DNA from: Rhodospirillales bacterium
GTDB lineage: Bacteria; Pseudomonadota; Alphaproteobacteria; Rhodospirillales; 2-12-FULL-67-15
Assembly: GCA_016872535.1 (NCBI GenBank)
Contig: VGZQ01000009.1
Location: forward strand, 1-50,396
DNA length: 50,396 bases
Direction: 5' to 3'
Shown: one piece after another, positions 40,816 to 49,887 of the stretch
Position numbering within the stretch: the first letter of the stretch is position 1
Layout of the letters: each line of letters starts with the position of its first letter
Made by a program: the position numbers and the translations under genes
Notes under the pieces: generated by a model
Database searches by the model: none
Told to the model about the DNA's origin: nothing
What the model saw: only the letters and a program-made list of their open reading frames with translations

Positions 40816-41688
40816 TTAGCGCTTTCGCAGCAGATCGAAGCTGTAGAGCGCGAGGCCCGCCCAAACCAAGGCGAACGTCGCGATCGACGCCCCGGTCAAC
40901 GGTTCGTGGTACAGGAAAACGCCAAGCAGGAACGTGGTGCTCGGCGACAGGTACTGGATAAGGCCGAGGGTCGCGAGCGGCAAACCCCGCGCGGCGATCA
41001 CGAACAAAGTGATCGGAACGGCGGTCGCCACTCCCGTCGCCAGCAACATTGCGTCGAGCGCAATCGATTTGACGAGAAAAGATCCCTCGCCCGCGACCGC
41101 GAGCCAGACGATGTAGGCGATCGACGCCGGCGCCAGCATCGCGGTTTCGACCAGCAGCCCCCCGACCGGGTCCGCCGGCAGGATCTTGCGCATAAGGCCG
41201 TAGAGGCCGAACGAAAACGCGAGCACGAGCGCCACCCACGGCAGCACGCCGGACCCGGTCGCCATGATCGCGACCCCGGCCGTGGCCAATCCGACTGCGG
41301 CCCAGCGCACCGGCGTCAGCTTCTCGCCAAGGACGGCGACCCCGAGCGCGACGTTGACCAGCGGGTTGATGAAATAGCCGAGGCTCGTTTCCAGCACGCG
41401 GTCGTTGTTGACCGCCCAGACGAACACCAGCCAGTTGATCCCGAGCAACGCGGCCGACGCGGCAAGACCGAGCAACACGCGCGGCCGACCGAGAAGAGCC
41501 GCGGTTCGCGCCCAACGCCCGGTCAGCACCACGAAACCCGCGACCAGCAGCGCGGCCCAGACGATGCGATGCGCGACGATCTCGGTCGGCAGCGCCTCGG
41601 CCATCGCCTTGAAATAGATGGGCAACAGGCCCCAGGTTATGAACGTGACGACCCCGGCGGCCAGCGGGATGGCGCTCGATCCGCTCAC
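40816..41688 (-). CDS. rarD: EamA-family transporter RarD
   Basis: The 290-residue protein has ten membrane helices in two EamA repeats, with the RarD landmarks GVVTFITWGLLPIYFKAMA, HRIVWAALL, INWLVFVWAVNNDRVLETSL, GYFINPLVNVALGV and LIQYLSPSTTFLLGVFLYHE. The GTG start at 41688 overlaps the stop of the AEC gene (GTGA, 41685-41688), which couples the two. RarD proteins may export chloramphenicol-like or amino acid compounds; the substrate is uncertain. Confidence 0.85.
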   Translation of the reverse strand: MSGSSAIPLAAGVVTFITWGLLPIYFKAMAEALPTEIVAHRIVWAALLVAGFVVLTGRWARTAALLGRPRVLLGLAASAALLGINWLVFVWAVNNDRVLETSLGYFINPLVNVALGVAVLGEKLTPVRWAAVGLATAGVAIMATGSGVLPWVALVLAFSFGLYGLMRKILPADPVGGLLVETAMLAPASIAYIVWLAVAGEGSFLVKSIALDAMLLATGVATAVPITLFVIAARGLPLATLGLIQYLSPSTTFLLGVFLYHEPLTGASIATFALVWAGLALYSFDLLRKR

Positions 41689-42560
41689 CACAAGACTCCG
41701 ATCAGGAACGGCAAGGTGGCGAAGCCGAGCAACGTCGACAGCATGACCAGTCCCGCGACCTCGGACGGATCGGTGCCGTAGCGCTGGGCGAACAGGAAGT
41801 TCATCACCGCGACCGGCATCGCCGATTGCAGCACCAGGATGGCGAGCGCGGTGCCCTCCAGCCCGAACGCGTGCCCGACGCCGAAACCGGCGGCCACCCC
41901 GAGGGCAAAGCGGAGAACCGCGAGGCCGAGTCCCCTGGCGAAGCCGGCGACCTTCAACCCGGCGAGCGCGACGCCAAGGGTGATCAGCATCAGGGGCACC
42001 ATCATGCCGCCGAGGATGCGGGCCGTGTTCATCAGCCATGCGGGGGGCTCGACCCCGCCGCCCATGAAGATCGCGGCCCCGGCGACCGCGTAGAGCGCGG
42101 GGATGCGCGCCAGCGCGCGCGGCGAGAACGTGCCCGCCGAGATGGCGACGCCGACGGTCAGATGCAGCACCACCGATACCGTGAAAAAGACGATGGCGAG
42201 CGCGAGGCCGTCGGCGGCGAAGCCGAGCGCGGCGAGCGGCAGGCCCATGTTGCCGACGTTGGGAAACATCATGGCCGGCAGGAACGACCGCAGCGGAATT
42301 CGCGCCGCCGCGAGTACGGCGGCCGCGACCACGCCGACCGCGGCGGTGGCGGCGAGGGCCGCGGCGGCCATGACGCTCAGCGCGGCCGTGTCGAGCCGCG
42401 TATCGATCAGGGTGGCGAATACCAGCGCCGGCAGCGAAATGTTGGTGGCCAGCACCGTGACGACGTCGGCGTCGTAACGGCGGCCGCTGCGCGCCCAGGC
42501 GTAGCCGAGGACGGCGCAGAGGAACACGGGCGCGACGACGGCAACCAGCTTCTCGATCAT
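41685..42560 (-). CDS. AEC-family (auxin efflux carrier) transporter
   Basis: The 291-residue protein has ten membrane helices and the AEC features VVAPVFLCAVLGYAWARSGR, ATNISLPALVFATLID, MMFPNVGNMGLPLAALGFAA and QSAMPVAVMNFLFAQRYGTD. AEC members transport malate, other acids or auxin-like compounds. It overlaps rarD downstream by four bases and lies 52 bases after pyk on the same strand. Confidence 0.85.
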   Translation of the reverse strand: MIEKLVAVVAPVFLCAVLGYAWARSGRRYDADVVTVLATNISLPALVFATLIDTRLDTAALSVMAAAALAATAAVGVVAAAVLAAARIPLRSFLPAMMFPNVGNMGLPLAALGFAADGLALAIVFFTVSVVLHLTVGVAISAGTFSPRALARIPALYAVAGAAIFMGGGVEPPAWLMNTARILGGMMVPLMLITLGVALAGLKVAGFARGLGLAVLRFALGVAAGFGVGHAFGLEGTALAILVLQSAMPVAVMNFLFAQRYGTDPSEVAGLVMLSTLLGFATLPFLIGVLW

Positions 42561-42612
42561 GTCCGGCCGATCATGTGCGGACCCGCGCCCCCGGGGCCGG
42601 CGCCCAGTTGTC

Positions 42613-44028
42613 TCAAGGCACCAGAGCGATGCGCAGGATGTTGGTCGCGCCCGGCGTGCCGAAGGGAACGCCCGCCGTGACGACCACCCGTTGGCCGGGC
42701 TTGGCGAAGCCTTCGCGCGACGCGGCGGCGACCGCCTTGGTCACCATCTCGCTGAAACTGTGCAGGTCGTCGATCTGGACCGAATGCACGCCCCAGGCCA
42801 GCGCCAAGCGCCGCGCCGTGTCCGGGCGCGGCGTCAGGCCGAGGATCGGCACGCCCGGCCGTTCGCGCGCGCAGCGCAGCGTGGTCGAGCCGGTCGAGCT
42901 GAACGTCACGATCGCCGCCGCCGAGATGGTCTTGGCCACCTGGCGAGCCGCCGCCGTGATGGCGTCGGCCGACGTCGCCTCGGGGTCGTGGTGTTCGGCC
43001 TGCATGATCTTGCGGTACAAGGGATCGCGTTCGACCCGATAGATGATCCGGTCCATCATGGCGATGGCCTCGGCCGGATATTCGCCGACCGCGGTTTCCG
43101 CCGACAGCATGACCGCGTCGGCCCCGTCGTAGACGGCGGTCGCCACGTCGGACGCCTCGGCCCGCGTCGGCGTCGGCGAATGGACCATGGAATCGAGCAT
43201 CTGCGTCGCCACCACCACCGGCCGCCCGGCCTGGCGGCAGGCGCGGATGATGCGTTTCTGGATGCCGGGCACGTCCTCGGGCGGCAGCTCGACGCCGAGA
43301 TCGCCGCGCGCGACCATGACCGCGTCGGACAGCGCCACGATCTCGTCGAGATGCTCGATCGCCGCCGGCTTTTCCAGCTTGGTCATGATCCCGGCGCGGC
43401 CCGCGATCAGCTTGCGCGCCTCGGATACGTCCTCGGCCCGCTGCACGAACGAGAGCGCGACCCAATCGACGCCGAGTTCGAGCCCGTAGTTGAGATCCTC
43501 GATGTCCTTGCGCGTGAGCGGCGACAGATCGAGCACCGCGCTCGGCACGTTCAGCCCCTTGTGGTCGGATATCTCGCCGCCGACCATCACCGTCGTTTCG
43601 GCGAAATCGGCGCCGCACCGGTCGACCCGCAGGCGGACCCGCCCGTCGTCGAGCAGCAAATCGGTCCCCGCCGCAAGCGCGCGGAAGACCTCGGGATGCG
43701 GCAACGGCGCGCGGCGCTCGTCGCCCCAATCCGGATTCAAATCGAGGCGGAACTTGGCCCCCGGCGCGAGCTCGATCCGCCCGCCCTTGAACTCGCCGAC
43801 CCGGAGCTTGGGCCCCTGCAAATCGAGCAGGATGCCGATCGGCCGGCCGTGCTTCGTCTCGAGCGCGCGGATGATGTCGAACCGCGTCTTGTGGTCCTCG
43901 TGGCTGCCGTGACTGAAATTGAGGCGAAAGACGTCGGCGCCCGCCTCGAACAACTTGGCCAGCACGGCTTCGGTCGAACAGGCCGGGCCGACGGTGGCGA
44001 TGATTTTTGCGCTGCGGCGACGTCGCAT
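42613..44028 (-). CDS. pyk: Pyruvate kinase
   Basis: The 471-residue protein has the pyruvate kinase signatures: AKIIATVGPACSTEAVLAKL (about 7-26), RLNFSHGSHEDH, LDLQGPKLRVGEFKGG, IMTKLEKPAAIEHLDEI with the catalytic Lys, the MVARGDLGVELPPEDVP metal site, and VVVATQMLDSM. It makes pyruvate and ATP from phosphoenolpyruvate. A CtrA-type box lies in the 121-bp gap between its start and the divergent gene. Confidence 0.95.
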   Translation of the reverse strand: MRRRRSAKIIATVGPACSTEAVLAKLFEAGADVFRLNFSHGSHEDHKTRFDIIRALETKHGRPIGILLDLQGPKLRVGEFKGGRIELAPGAKFRLDLNPDWGDERRAPLPHPEVFRALAAGTDLLLDDGRVRLRVDRCGADFAETTVMVGGEISDHKGLNVPSAVLDLSPLTRKDIEDLNYGLELGVDWVALSFVQRAEDVSEARKLIAGRAGIMTKLEKPAAIEHLDEIVALSDAVMVARGDLGVELPPEDVPGIQKRIIRACRQAGRPVVVATQMLDSMVHSPTPTRAEASDVATAVYDGADAVMLSAETAVGEYPAEAIAMMDRIIYRVERDPLYRKIMQAEHHDPEATSADAITAAARQVAKTISAAAIVTFSSTGSTTLRCARERPGVPILGLTPRPDTARRLALAWGVHSVQIDDLHSFSEMVTKAVAAASREGFAKPGQRVVVTAGVPFGTPGATNILRIALVP

Positions 44029-44091
44029 ATTGCGCCGAGATTAGGGCCTGGACACGCGTCCCGGCAAGACCGGCCCGAATTCGAACGTGCG

Positions 44092-44107
44092 TTAACTCCT
44101 TCTTAAC
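44092..44107 (+). promoter_or_regulatory. CtrA-type full site TTAA-N7-TTAAC
   Basis: TTAA (44092-44095), seven bases (CTCCTTC) and TTAAC (44103-44107) match the CtrA consensus exactly. The site sits 43 bases before the 117-residue gene and 64 bases from the divergent pyk start. CtrA drives motility and cell-cycle genes in this class, and cheZ lies just downstream. Confidence 0.65.
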
Positions 44108-44149
44108 CATAAGCTGCAACGATCCGGTCGCCGAAACCGGGAGGCGCGC

Positions 44150-44503
44150 GTGTTCGAATTCGTGTCCAAGGCTCTGCTTACCCTCGTGCTGGACAAGCGC
44201 GCGCGCGAGACTCTCGACGCGGCGAAAAAAAGCGCGCCGCCCGCCCCGCCGTCGACCGGCGCGCCTCAAAAACCCGCGACCGGACCCGCGTCGCCGCCGG
44301 CGATGACCGAGGCCCGGCGGGAATTGATCCGCAGCGCGCTCGCGGTGCAGCGCTCCAAGCAGCACGTCTTCGACGATCTGAGCGAGGACGCCAAGGCCAA
44401 GCTCCTCATCACCGCCGTCAAGGCGTTCGGGATTCCGCCCGACCAAATCGAACGCGAACTGCGCCGCCCGCGCCGCAACTCGGACCCCGGCCGCAAGCAT
44501 TAA
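44150..44503 (+). CDS. Hypothetical 117-residue protein, upstream of cheZ
   Basis: The protein starts at GTG 44150, with GGGAGG five bases before it. A hydrophobic helix (FEFVSKALLTLVLDK) and a Pro/Ala-rich linker are followed by a helical domain (TEARRELIRSALAVQRSKQH, VFDDLSEDAKAKLLITAVKA) and a basic tail. No family is recognised. It is the first gene after the CtrA box and probably belongs to the motility regulon with cheZ, 109 bases downstream. Confidence 0.65.
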   Translation: MFEFVSKALLTLVLDKRARETLDAAKKSAPPAPPSTGAPQKPATGPASPPAMTEARRELIRSALAVQRSKQHVFDDLSEDAKAKLLITAVKAFGIPPDQIERELRRPRRNSDPGRKH

Positions 44504-44541
44504 CAGCGCAATTTCTTCCCCGATTAGGGAAACTCCCGCAT

Positions 44542-44570
44542 TTGACAAAGCCGACCGGCCCACCCAACAT
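44542..44570 (+). promoter_or_regulatory. Candidate promoter of cheZ
   Basis: TTGACA (44542-44547), 17 bases and CAACAT (44565-44570), 42 bases before the cheZ start. The -35 match is perfect and the -10 is weak. Confidence 0.45.
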
Positions 44571-44612
44571 CGGGCCGCCAGCACCCCAGCAGGGCCGCGC
44601 CCGGGAGAGGCG

Positions 44613-45146
44613 ATGACCAGCGACGCCGAAATCAAGGTCCTCAAAAGCGAACTCACGGGCCTGTTTCACTACATCCAGCGGGTGCGCCAGGAAATCGCCG
44701 CGCTCTACAAGCCGGCCGACGACGAGCACCGCTTCGCCAGCATGTCCGAACAGCTCGACGCCATCGTCAAGGCGACCGCCGACGCGACCAACACCATCAT
44801 GTCGGCGATGGAGGAAAACGAGCAGATCGTCGCCGAGGTCAAGAAGGCGATCGCCGACAAGGCGCTGGCCGCCAAGCTCGACAAGATCGCCGACAACGCG
44901 GCGGCGGTGTTCGAGGCGTGCTCATTCCAGGACATCACCGGCCAGCGCATCGGCAAGGTCGCTAAATCCCTCGGCTACGTGGAAAAGCACGTCAATGTCT
45001 TGATCGATACCTGGGGCCGGGGCGAGGTCGAGAAAACCGAAGTCAAGCCGGACCAGGAAAAGACCGCCGATGAGCAGCTGCTGCACGGCCCGCAGCTCGA
45101 GGGCAAGGGCGTCACCCAGGACGAAATCGACAAGCTGTTTCAGTAG
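44613..45146 (+). CDS. cheZ: Protein phosphatase CheZ
   Basis: The 177-residue protein is helical. It has the CheZ active-site stretch ACSFQDITGQRIGKVAKSL (about 102-120), whose Asp107 and Gln111 correspond to the catalytic residues that attack phospho-CheY. A C-terminal CheY-binding peptide QDEIDKLFQ follows a flexible linker. It switches off chemotactic signals. No cheA, cheY or flagellar genes adjoin it, so it is a stand-alone gene, preceded by a CtrA box and a small unknown gene. Confidence 0.85.
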   Translation: MTSDAEIKVLKSELTGLFHYIQRVRQEIAALYKPADDEHRFASMSEQLDAIVKATADATNTIMSAMEENEQIVAEVKKAIADKALAAKLDKIADNAAAVFEACSFQDITGQRIGKVAKSLGYVEKHVNVLIDTWGRGEVEKTEVKPDQEKTADEQLLHGPQLEGKGVTQDEIDKLFQ

Positions 45147-45167
45147 CCCGCGCGTTCGCCGGTCCTA

Positions 45168-46355
45168 TTAGCGCGCGAGTTCGCGCATGGCGCGATCGAG
45201 CCCTTCGAGGGTGGTCGGGTACATGCGCCCGCCCATGATCCGCCGGACCAAGCCGATTGACGCGGTCGATCCCCACCACTGCGGCGCGACCGGATTGAGC
45301 CAGACGGCGTGCGGATAGGCGTCGAGCAGGCGCTGCATCCACACCGCGCCCGGCTCCTCGTTCCAATGTTCGACGCTGCCGCCGGGATGGGTGATCTCGT
45401 AGGGGCTCATGGACGCGTCGCCGACGACCAGGACCCGGTAGTCGTCGGAAAAGGTGCGCAACACCTCGGCGGTCGCGACCGTCTCGGCGTGGCGGCGGCG
45501 GTTGTCCTTCCACACCCGCTCGTAGAGGAAGTTGTGGAAGTAGAAGTATTCGAGATGCTTGAATTCCGAGCGCGCCGCCGAGAACAGCTCCTCCATCACC
45601 CGCACGTGCGGGTCCATCGAGCCGCCGATGTCGAGAAAGAGCAGCACCTTGACCGCGTTGTGCCGCTCCGGCACCAGGCGCACGTCGAGCCAGCCCTTGC
45701 GCGCGGTCGAGCGAATGGTATCGGGCAAATCCAGTTCCAGGTGCGCGCCCTCGCGCGCGAAACGCCGGAGCCGGCGGAGCGCGATCTTGATGTTGCGCAC
45801 GCCGATCTCGACCTGGTCGTCGAGGTTCCGGAATTCGCGCTTGTCCCAGACCTTGACCGCGCGGTGGTGGCGGTTTTCGTGCTGGCCGATGCGCACACCT
45901 TCCGGGTTGTAGCCATAGGCGCCGAACGGCGAGGTGCCGCCGGTGCCGATCCATTTGCTGCCGCCCTGGTGGCGGCCTTGTTGCTCGGCGAGGCGTTTCC
46001 TCAGCGTTTCCATCAGCTTGTCGAACCCGCCCAAGGACTTGATCAGGGCCTTTTCCTCGTCGGTCAGCACGCGCTCGGCGATCTTGCGCAGCCATTCCTC
46101 GGGAATTTCGGCGACCAGCGACGGGGCGCCCGGCCCGGTCGCGCCTTCCAGGCCTTTGAACACCTGGCCGAAGACGCGGTCGAACTTGTCGAGGTTGCGT
46201 TCGTCCTTCACCAGCGCGGCGCGCGCGAGGAAATAGAAATCCTCGACCGAATAGCCGGCGACGTTGCGATCCATCGCCTCCATCAGCGTCAGGTATTCGC
46301 GCAAACTGACCGGCACCTTGGCCGCGCGCAACTCGAAGAAGAACCCCGCGAACAC
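45168..46355 (-). CDS. CoxE-like VWA-domain protein
   Basis: The 395-residue protein has an N-terminal helical region, a basic GGSKWIGTGGTSPFGAYGYN loop and a C-terminal VWA domain. The domain's metal site is DIGGSMDPH (about 240-248), with DASMSPYEI later. Such proteins pair with MoxR ATPases to assemble metal or cofactor enzymes. The MoxR-type gene lies 8 bases upstream on the same strand. The start is a GTG. The partner enzyme is not in the window. Confidence 0.85.
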   Translation of the reverse strand: MFAGFFFELRAAKVPVSLREYLTLMEAMDRNVAGYSVEDFYFLARAALVKDERNLDKFDRVFGQVFKGLEGATGPGAPSLVAEIPEEWLRKIAERVLTDEEKALIKSLGGFDKLMETLRKRLAEQQGRHQGGSKWIGTGGTSPFGAYGYNPEGVRIGQHENRHHRAVKVWDKREFRNLDDQVEIGVRNIKIALRRLRRFAREGAHLELDLPDTIRSTARKGWLDVRLVPERHNAVKVLLFLDIGGSMDPHVRVMEELFSAARSEFKHLEYFYFHNFLYERVWKDNRRRHAETVATAEVLRTFSDDYRVLVVGDASMSPYEITHPGGSVEHWNEEPGAVWMQRLLDAYPHAVWLNPVAPQWWGSTASIGLVRRIMGGRMYPTTLEGLDRAMRELAR

Positions 46356-46363
46356 GGGCGGCC

Positions 46364-47218
46364 TCAGCGTTCTTCCCGCCGGTTGATGAAGGCGAGGCGC
46401 TCGAACAGCTGCACGTCCTGCTCGTTCTTCAGGAGCGCGCCGTGCAGGGGCGGGATCAGCGTGCGCCGGTCGGCGGCGCGCAGCGCCTCGGGCGGAATCT
46501 CCTCGGCCAGCAGCAGCTTGATCCAGTCGAGCAGCTCCGAGGTCGAAGGGCGCTTCTTCAGGCCCGGCACCTCGCGCACCTCGTAGAACAGGGTGAGCGC
46601 TTCCCGCACCAGGCGCTTCTGGATGCCGGGGAAATGCACGTCGACGATCCGCGTCATGGTGTCGCGGTCGGGGAAGCTGATGTAGTGGAAGAAACAGCGG
46701 CGCAGGAACGCGTCGGGCAGTTCCTTCTCGTTGTTGGAGGTGATGACCACCACCGGGCGGGCGCGGGCGCGCACCGTTTCGTCGGTTTCGTAGACGTGGA
46801 ATTCCATGCGGTCGAGTTCGAGCAGCAGGTCGTTGGGAAACTCGATGTCGGCCTTGTCGATTTCGTCGATCAGCAGCACCGGGCGCTTGTCCGAGGTGAA
46901 GGCGTGCCAGAGCTTGCCCTTGAGGATGTAGTTGCGGATGTCGTGCACGCGCGCGTCGCCGAGCTGGGAATCGCGCAGCCGCGCGACCGCGTCGTATTCA
47001 TAAAGCCCATGCTGGGCCTTGGTGGTGGACTTGATGTGCCAGGCGATCAGCGGCGCGCCGAGCGCCTTGGCAATTTCGTGCGCGAGTACGGTCTTGCCGG
47101 TGCCGGGTTCGCCCTTGACCAGGAGCGGCCGTTCCAACGCGACGGCGGCGTTGACCGCGACGCGCAAGTCCTCGGTCGCGATGAAGGTGTCGGTGCCCTC
47201 GAAGCGCTTGCGGTCCAT
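46364..47218 (-). CDS. MoxR-family AAA+ ATPase
   Basis: The 284-residue protein has Walker A GEPGTGKT (36-43), Walker B PVLLIDEIDKADIEF, sensor 1 VVVITSNNEKELPDAFLRR and an arginine-rich end. The IKSTTKAQHGLYEYDAVARL insertion is typical of MoxR/CoxD-like ATPases. It probably works with the CoxE-like protein that follows as a chaperone for a metalloenzyme. ATG 47218 is taken since the longer frame belongs to alaS in another frame. It starts 2 bases after alaS stops. Confidence 0.9.
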   Translation of the reverse strand: MDRKRFEGTDTFIATEDLRVAVNAAVALERPLLVKGEPGTGKTVLAHEIAKALGAPLIAWHIKSTTKAQHGLYEYDAVARLRDSQLGDARVHDIRNYILKGKLWHAFTSDKRPVLLIDEIDKADIEFPNDLLLELDRMEFHVYETDETVRARARPVVVITSNNEKELPDAFLRRCFFHYISFPDRDTMTRIVDVHFPGIQKRLVREALTLFYEVREVPGLKKRPSTSELLDWIKLLLAEEIPPEALRAADRRTLIPPLHGALLKNEQDVQLFERLAFINRREER

Positions 47219-47220
47219 CG

Positions 47221-49887
47221 TCACCCTCCGCCCGCGAGCGCGCTTTCGATCGCCTTGAGGGCGTCGGGCGCCTTGGCGCCGTCGGGCCCGCCGGCCTGGG
47301 CCATGTCGGGCCGCCCGCCGCCGCCCTTGCCGCCGAGCGCGGCGGCGCCGGCGCGGACCAGGTCGACCGCGCTCACCTTCGCCGCCATGTCCTCGGTCAC
47401 GCCGACCACCAGCGAGGCGCGTCCCTCCTCGACCGAAACCAGGGCGACCACGCCGGACTTGATGTTCTTCTTGATGATGTCGGCCATCGGCTTCAGGTCC
47501 TTGGCCGGCACCCCTTCCAACAGGCGCGGCACGAAGCGCACGCCCTTGATGTCCTTCGCTTCCGCCGCGCCGCCGCCGGTGCCGCCGGTCGCGAGCTTCT
47601 GGCGGGTTTCGGCGAGTTCGCGCTCCAGCTTGCGGCGCTCGTCGATCAGCGCCGCGATGCGCGCGGGCACCTCGCCCGGCTGCACTTTCAGCGAGTCGGC
47701 GGCTTCGCGCAGCAGTGTTTCCTGCGCGCGGAAGTAATCGGCGGCGGCGGCACCCGCCACCGCCTCGATCCGGCGCACGCCGGCGCCGACCGCGCTTTCG
47801 CCGACCACATGCAGCAAGCCGATGTCGCCGGTGCGCCTGACGTGGGTGCCGCCGCACAGCTCGACCGAAAACGGATGGGCCGGATCCTTGTCCCGTCCCG
47901 CCCCCATCGACACCACCCGCACCTCGCTGCCGTATTTTTCGCCGAAGAGCGCCATGGCGCCCGCCTTGACCGCTTCTTCCGGGTCCATCAGGCGCGTGAC
48001 CACCGCTTCGTTGAGGCGGATCTGGCGGTTGACGTCGGCCTCCACGTCGGCGAGTTCGTCGGCGGCGAGCGCTTTCGGGTGGCTGATGTCGAAACGGAGC
48101 CGGTCGGGGGCGACCAGCGAGCCTTTTTGCGTCACATGCGCGCCGAGGCGGCGGCGCAGCGCTTCGTGCAGCAGATGGGTCGCCGAATGGTGCGCGCGCA
48201 AGCCCCCGCGGCGGTCTGCATTAACCGCCAACGTTACCTCATCCCCAACGCGTAAAGCTCCCCAGTTTCCACTAACGGTTCCTATATGCGCATGTAGATC
48301 ACCGGCTTTCTTTTGAGTATCCGTGACTTGAAACGTCACACCGTCATCGGTCGACATCCATCCAGTGTCGCCCATCTGGCCGCCGGATTCGGCGTAAAAA
48401 GGTGTCTGGTTGACGACGACAACTGCCTCTTCGCCTGTCTTAACCTCGGTTACGGGTGCACCGTTTTTAACTATGGCAACAATCTTGGCTTTGGCCGCCT
48501 CGGTCGCGTAGCCGAGAAATTCGGAGGCGCCCACGTCGTCGCGCACCTGGAACCAGACCTGTTCGGTCGCGGCCTCGCCCGAGCCGGCCCAGGCCTTGCG
48601 CGCCTCGGCGCGCTGGCGCTCCATCGCCGCCTGGAAGCCGGCCTCGTCGACGCCGAGGCCGCGCGATTTCAGCGCGTCCTGGGTGAGATCGAGGGGAAAG
48701 CCGTAGGTGTCGTAGAGCCGGAACGCGGTTTCGCCGTCGAGCTTGGCGCCCTGCGCCATCTTCCCCGTTGCCTCGTCGAGCAGCTTGAGGCCGCGCTCGA
48801 GGGTGCGGCGAAAGCGGGTTTCCTCCAGCTTCAGCGCCTCGGTCATCAGGGCCTCGGCGCGCTCCAACTCCGGATAGGCGACGCCCATCTGCGCCACCAG
48901 CGCCGGCACCAGGCGGTGCATGAGGGGTTCCGTGCAGCCGATCAGGTGGGCGTGGCGCATGGCCCGGCGCATGATCCGGCGGAGCACGTAGCCGCGCCCT
49001 TCGTTGGAGGGCAGCACGCCGTCGGCGATCAGGAAGCACGACGCGCGCAAATGATCGGCGATGACCCGGTGCGAGATGGCGTGCGGGCCGTCCGGTTCGG
49101 TGGCCGAGGCGCGGGCCGATTCCTCGATCAGCGCGCGCATGAGGTCGATGGCGTAGTTGTCGTGGGTGCCCTGCATCACCGCGGCGATGCGCTCCAACCC
49201 CATGCCGGTGTCGACCGAGGGCTTGGGCAGGTTCCGGCGCGTCTGGGCGTCGACCTGCTCGAACTGCATGAAGACCAGATTCCAGATTTCGATGAAGCGG
49301 TCGCCGTCGGCGTCCGGCGTGCCGGGCGGGCCGCCCGGGATGTGGGGGCCGTGGTCGTAGAAGATTTCGGTGCAGGGCCCGCACGGCCCGGTTTCGCCCA
49401 TGGACCAGAAGTTGTCGGAGGTCGGGATGCGGATGATCTTGGCGTCGGGAAGCCCGGCGACTTTCCGCCAATGGCCGGCGGCTTCCTCGTCGGTGGTGTG
49501 GACGGTGACCAAAAGGCGATCGACCGGCAGGCCGAATTCCTTGGTCACCAGATTCCAGGCGAGTTCGATCGCCACGTCCTTGAAATAGTCGCCGAACGAG
49601 AAGTTGCCGAGCATCTCGAAGAAGGTGTGGTGGCGCGCGGTGTGGCCGACGTTTTCGAGGTCGTTGTGCTTGCCGCCCGCGCGCACGCACTTCTGCGCGG
49701 TGGTGGCGCGCGAATACGGCCGCGCCTCGAGACCGGTGAAGACGTTCTTGAACTGGACCATGCCCGAGTTCGCGAACATCAGCGTCGGGTCGTTGCGCGG
49801 CACGAGCGGCGACGATTCCACGATCCGGTGGCCGTGGCGGGCGAAGTAGTCGAGGAAGGCGCGGCGGATGTCGTTGACGCTTTGCAT
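47221..49887 (-). CDS. alaS: Alanyl-tRNA synthetase
   Basis: The 888-residue enzyme starts [20 protein letters not shown] and has the catalytic core (about 1-460; [37 protein letters not shown]). The conserved [16 protein letters not shown] lies near 505. The editing domain has [14 protein letters not shown] and [13 protein letters not shown], which bind zinc and hydrolyse mischarged tRNA. A C-terminal C-Ala part ends [16 protein letters not shown] 49887 replaces a longer frame. A stretch at about 48220-48500 (residues ~463-556) has only ~50-60% GC and different codon use, against ~75% in the flanks, while the protein remains well conserved. Confidence 0.97.
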   Translation of the reverse strand: MQSVNDIRRAFLDYFARHGHRIVESSPLVPRNDPTLMFANSGMVQFKNVFTGLEARPYSRATTAQKCVRAGGKHNDLENVGHTARHHTFFEMLGNFSFGDYFKDVAIELAWNLVTKEFGLPVDRLLVTVHTTDEEAAGHWRKVAGLPDAKIIRIPTSDNFWSMGETGPCGPCTEIFYDHGPHIPGGPPGTPDADGDRFIEIWNLVFMQFEQVDAQTRRNLPKPSVDTGMGLERIAAVMQGTHDNYAIDLMRALIEESARASATEPDGPHAISHRVIADHLRASCFLIADGVLPSNEGRGYVLRRIMRRAMRHAHLIGCTEPLMHRLVPALVAQMGVAYPELERAEALMTEALKLEETRFRRTLERGLKLLDEATGKMAQGAKLDGETAFRLYDTYGFPLDLTQDALKSRGLGVDEAGFQAAMERQRAEARKAWAGSGEAATEQVWFQVRDDVGASEFLGYATEAAKAKIVAIVKNGAPVTEVKTGEEAVVVVNQTPFYAESGGQMGDTGWMSTDDGVTFQVTDTQKKAGDLHAHIGTVSGNWGALRVGDEVTLAVNADRRGGLRAHHSATHLLHEALRRRLGAHVTQKGSLVAPDRLRFDISHPKALAADELADVEADVNRQIRLNEAVVTRLMDPEEAVKAGAMALFGEKYGSEVRVVSMGAGRDKDPAHPFSVELCGGTHVRRTGDIGLLHVVGESAVGAGVRRIEAVAGAAAADYFRAQETLLREAADSLKVQPGEVPARIAALIDERRKLERELAETRQKLATGGTGGGAAEAKDIKGVRFVPRLLEGVPAKDLKPMADIIKKNIKSGVVALVSVEEGRASLVVGVTEDMAAKVSAVDLVRAGAAALGGKGGGGRPDMAQAGGPDGAKAPDALKAIESALAGGG

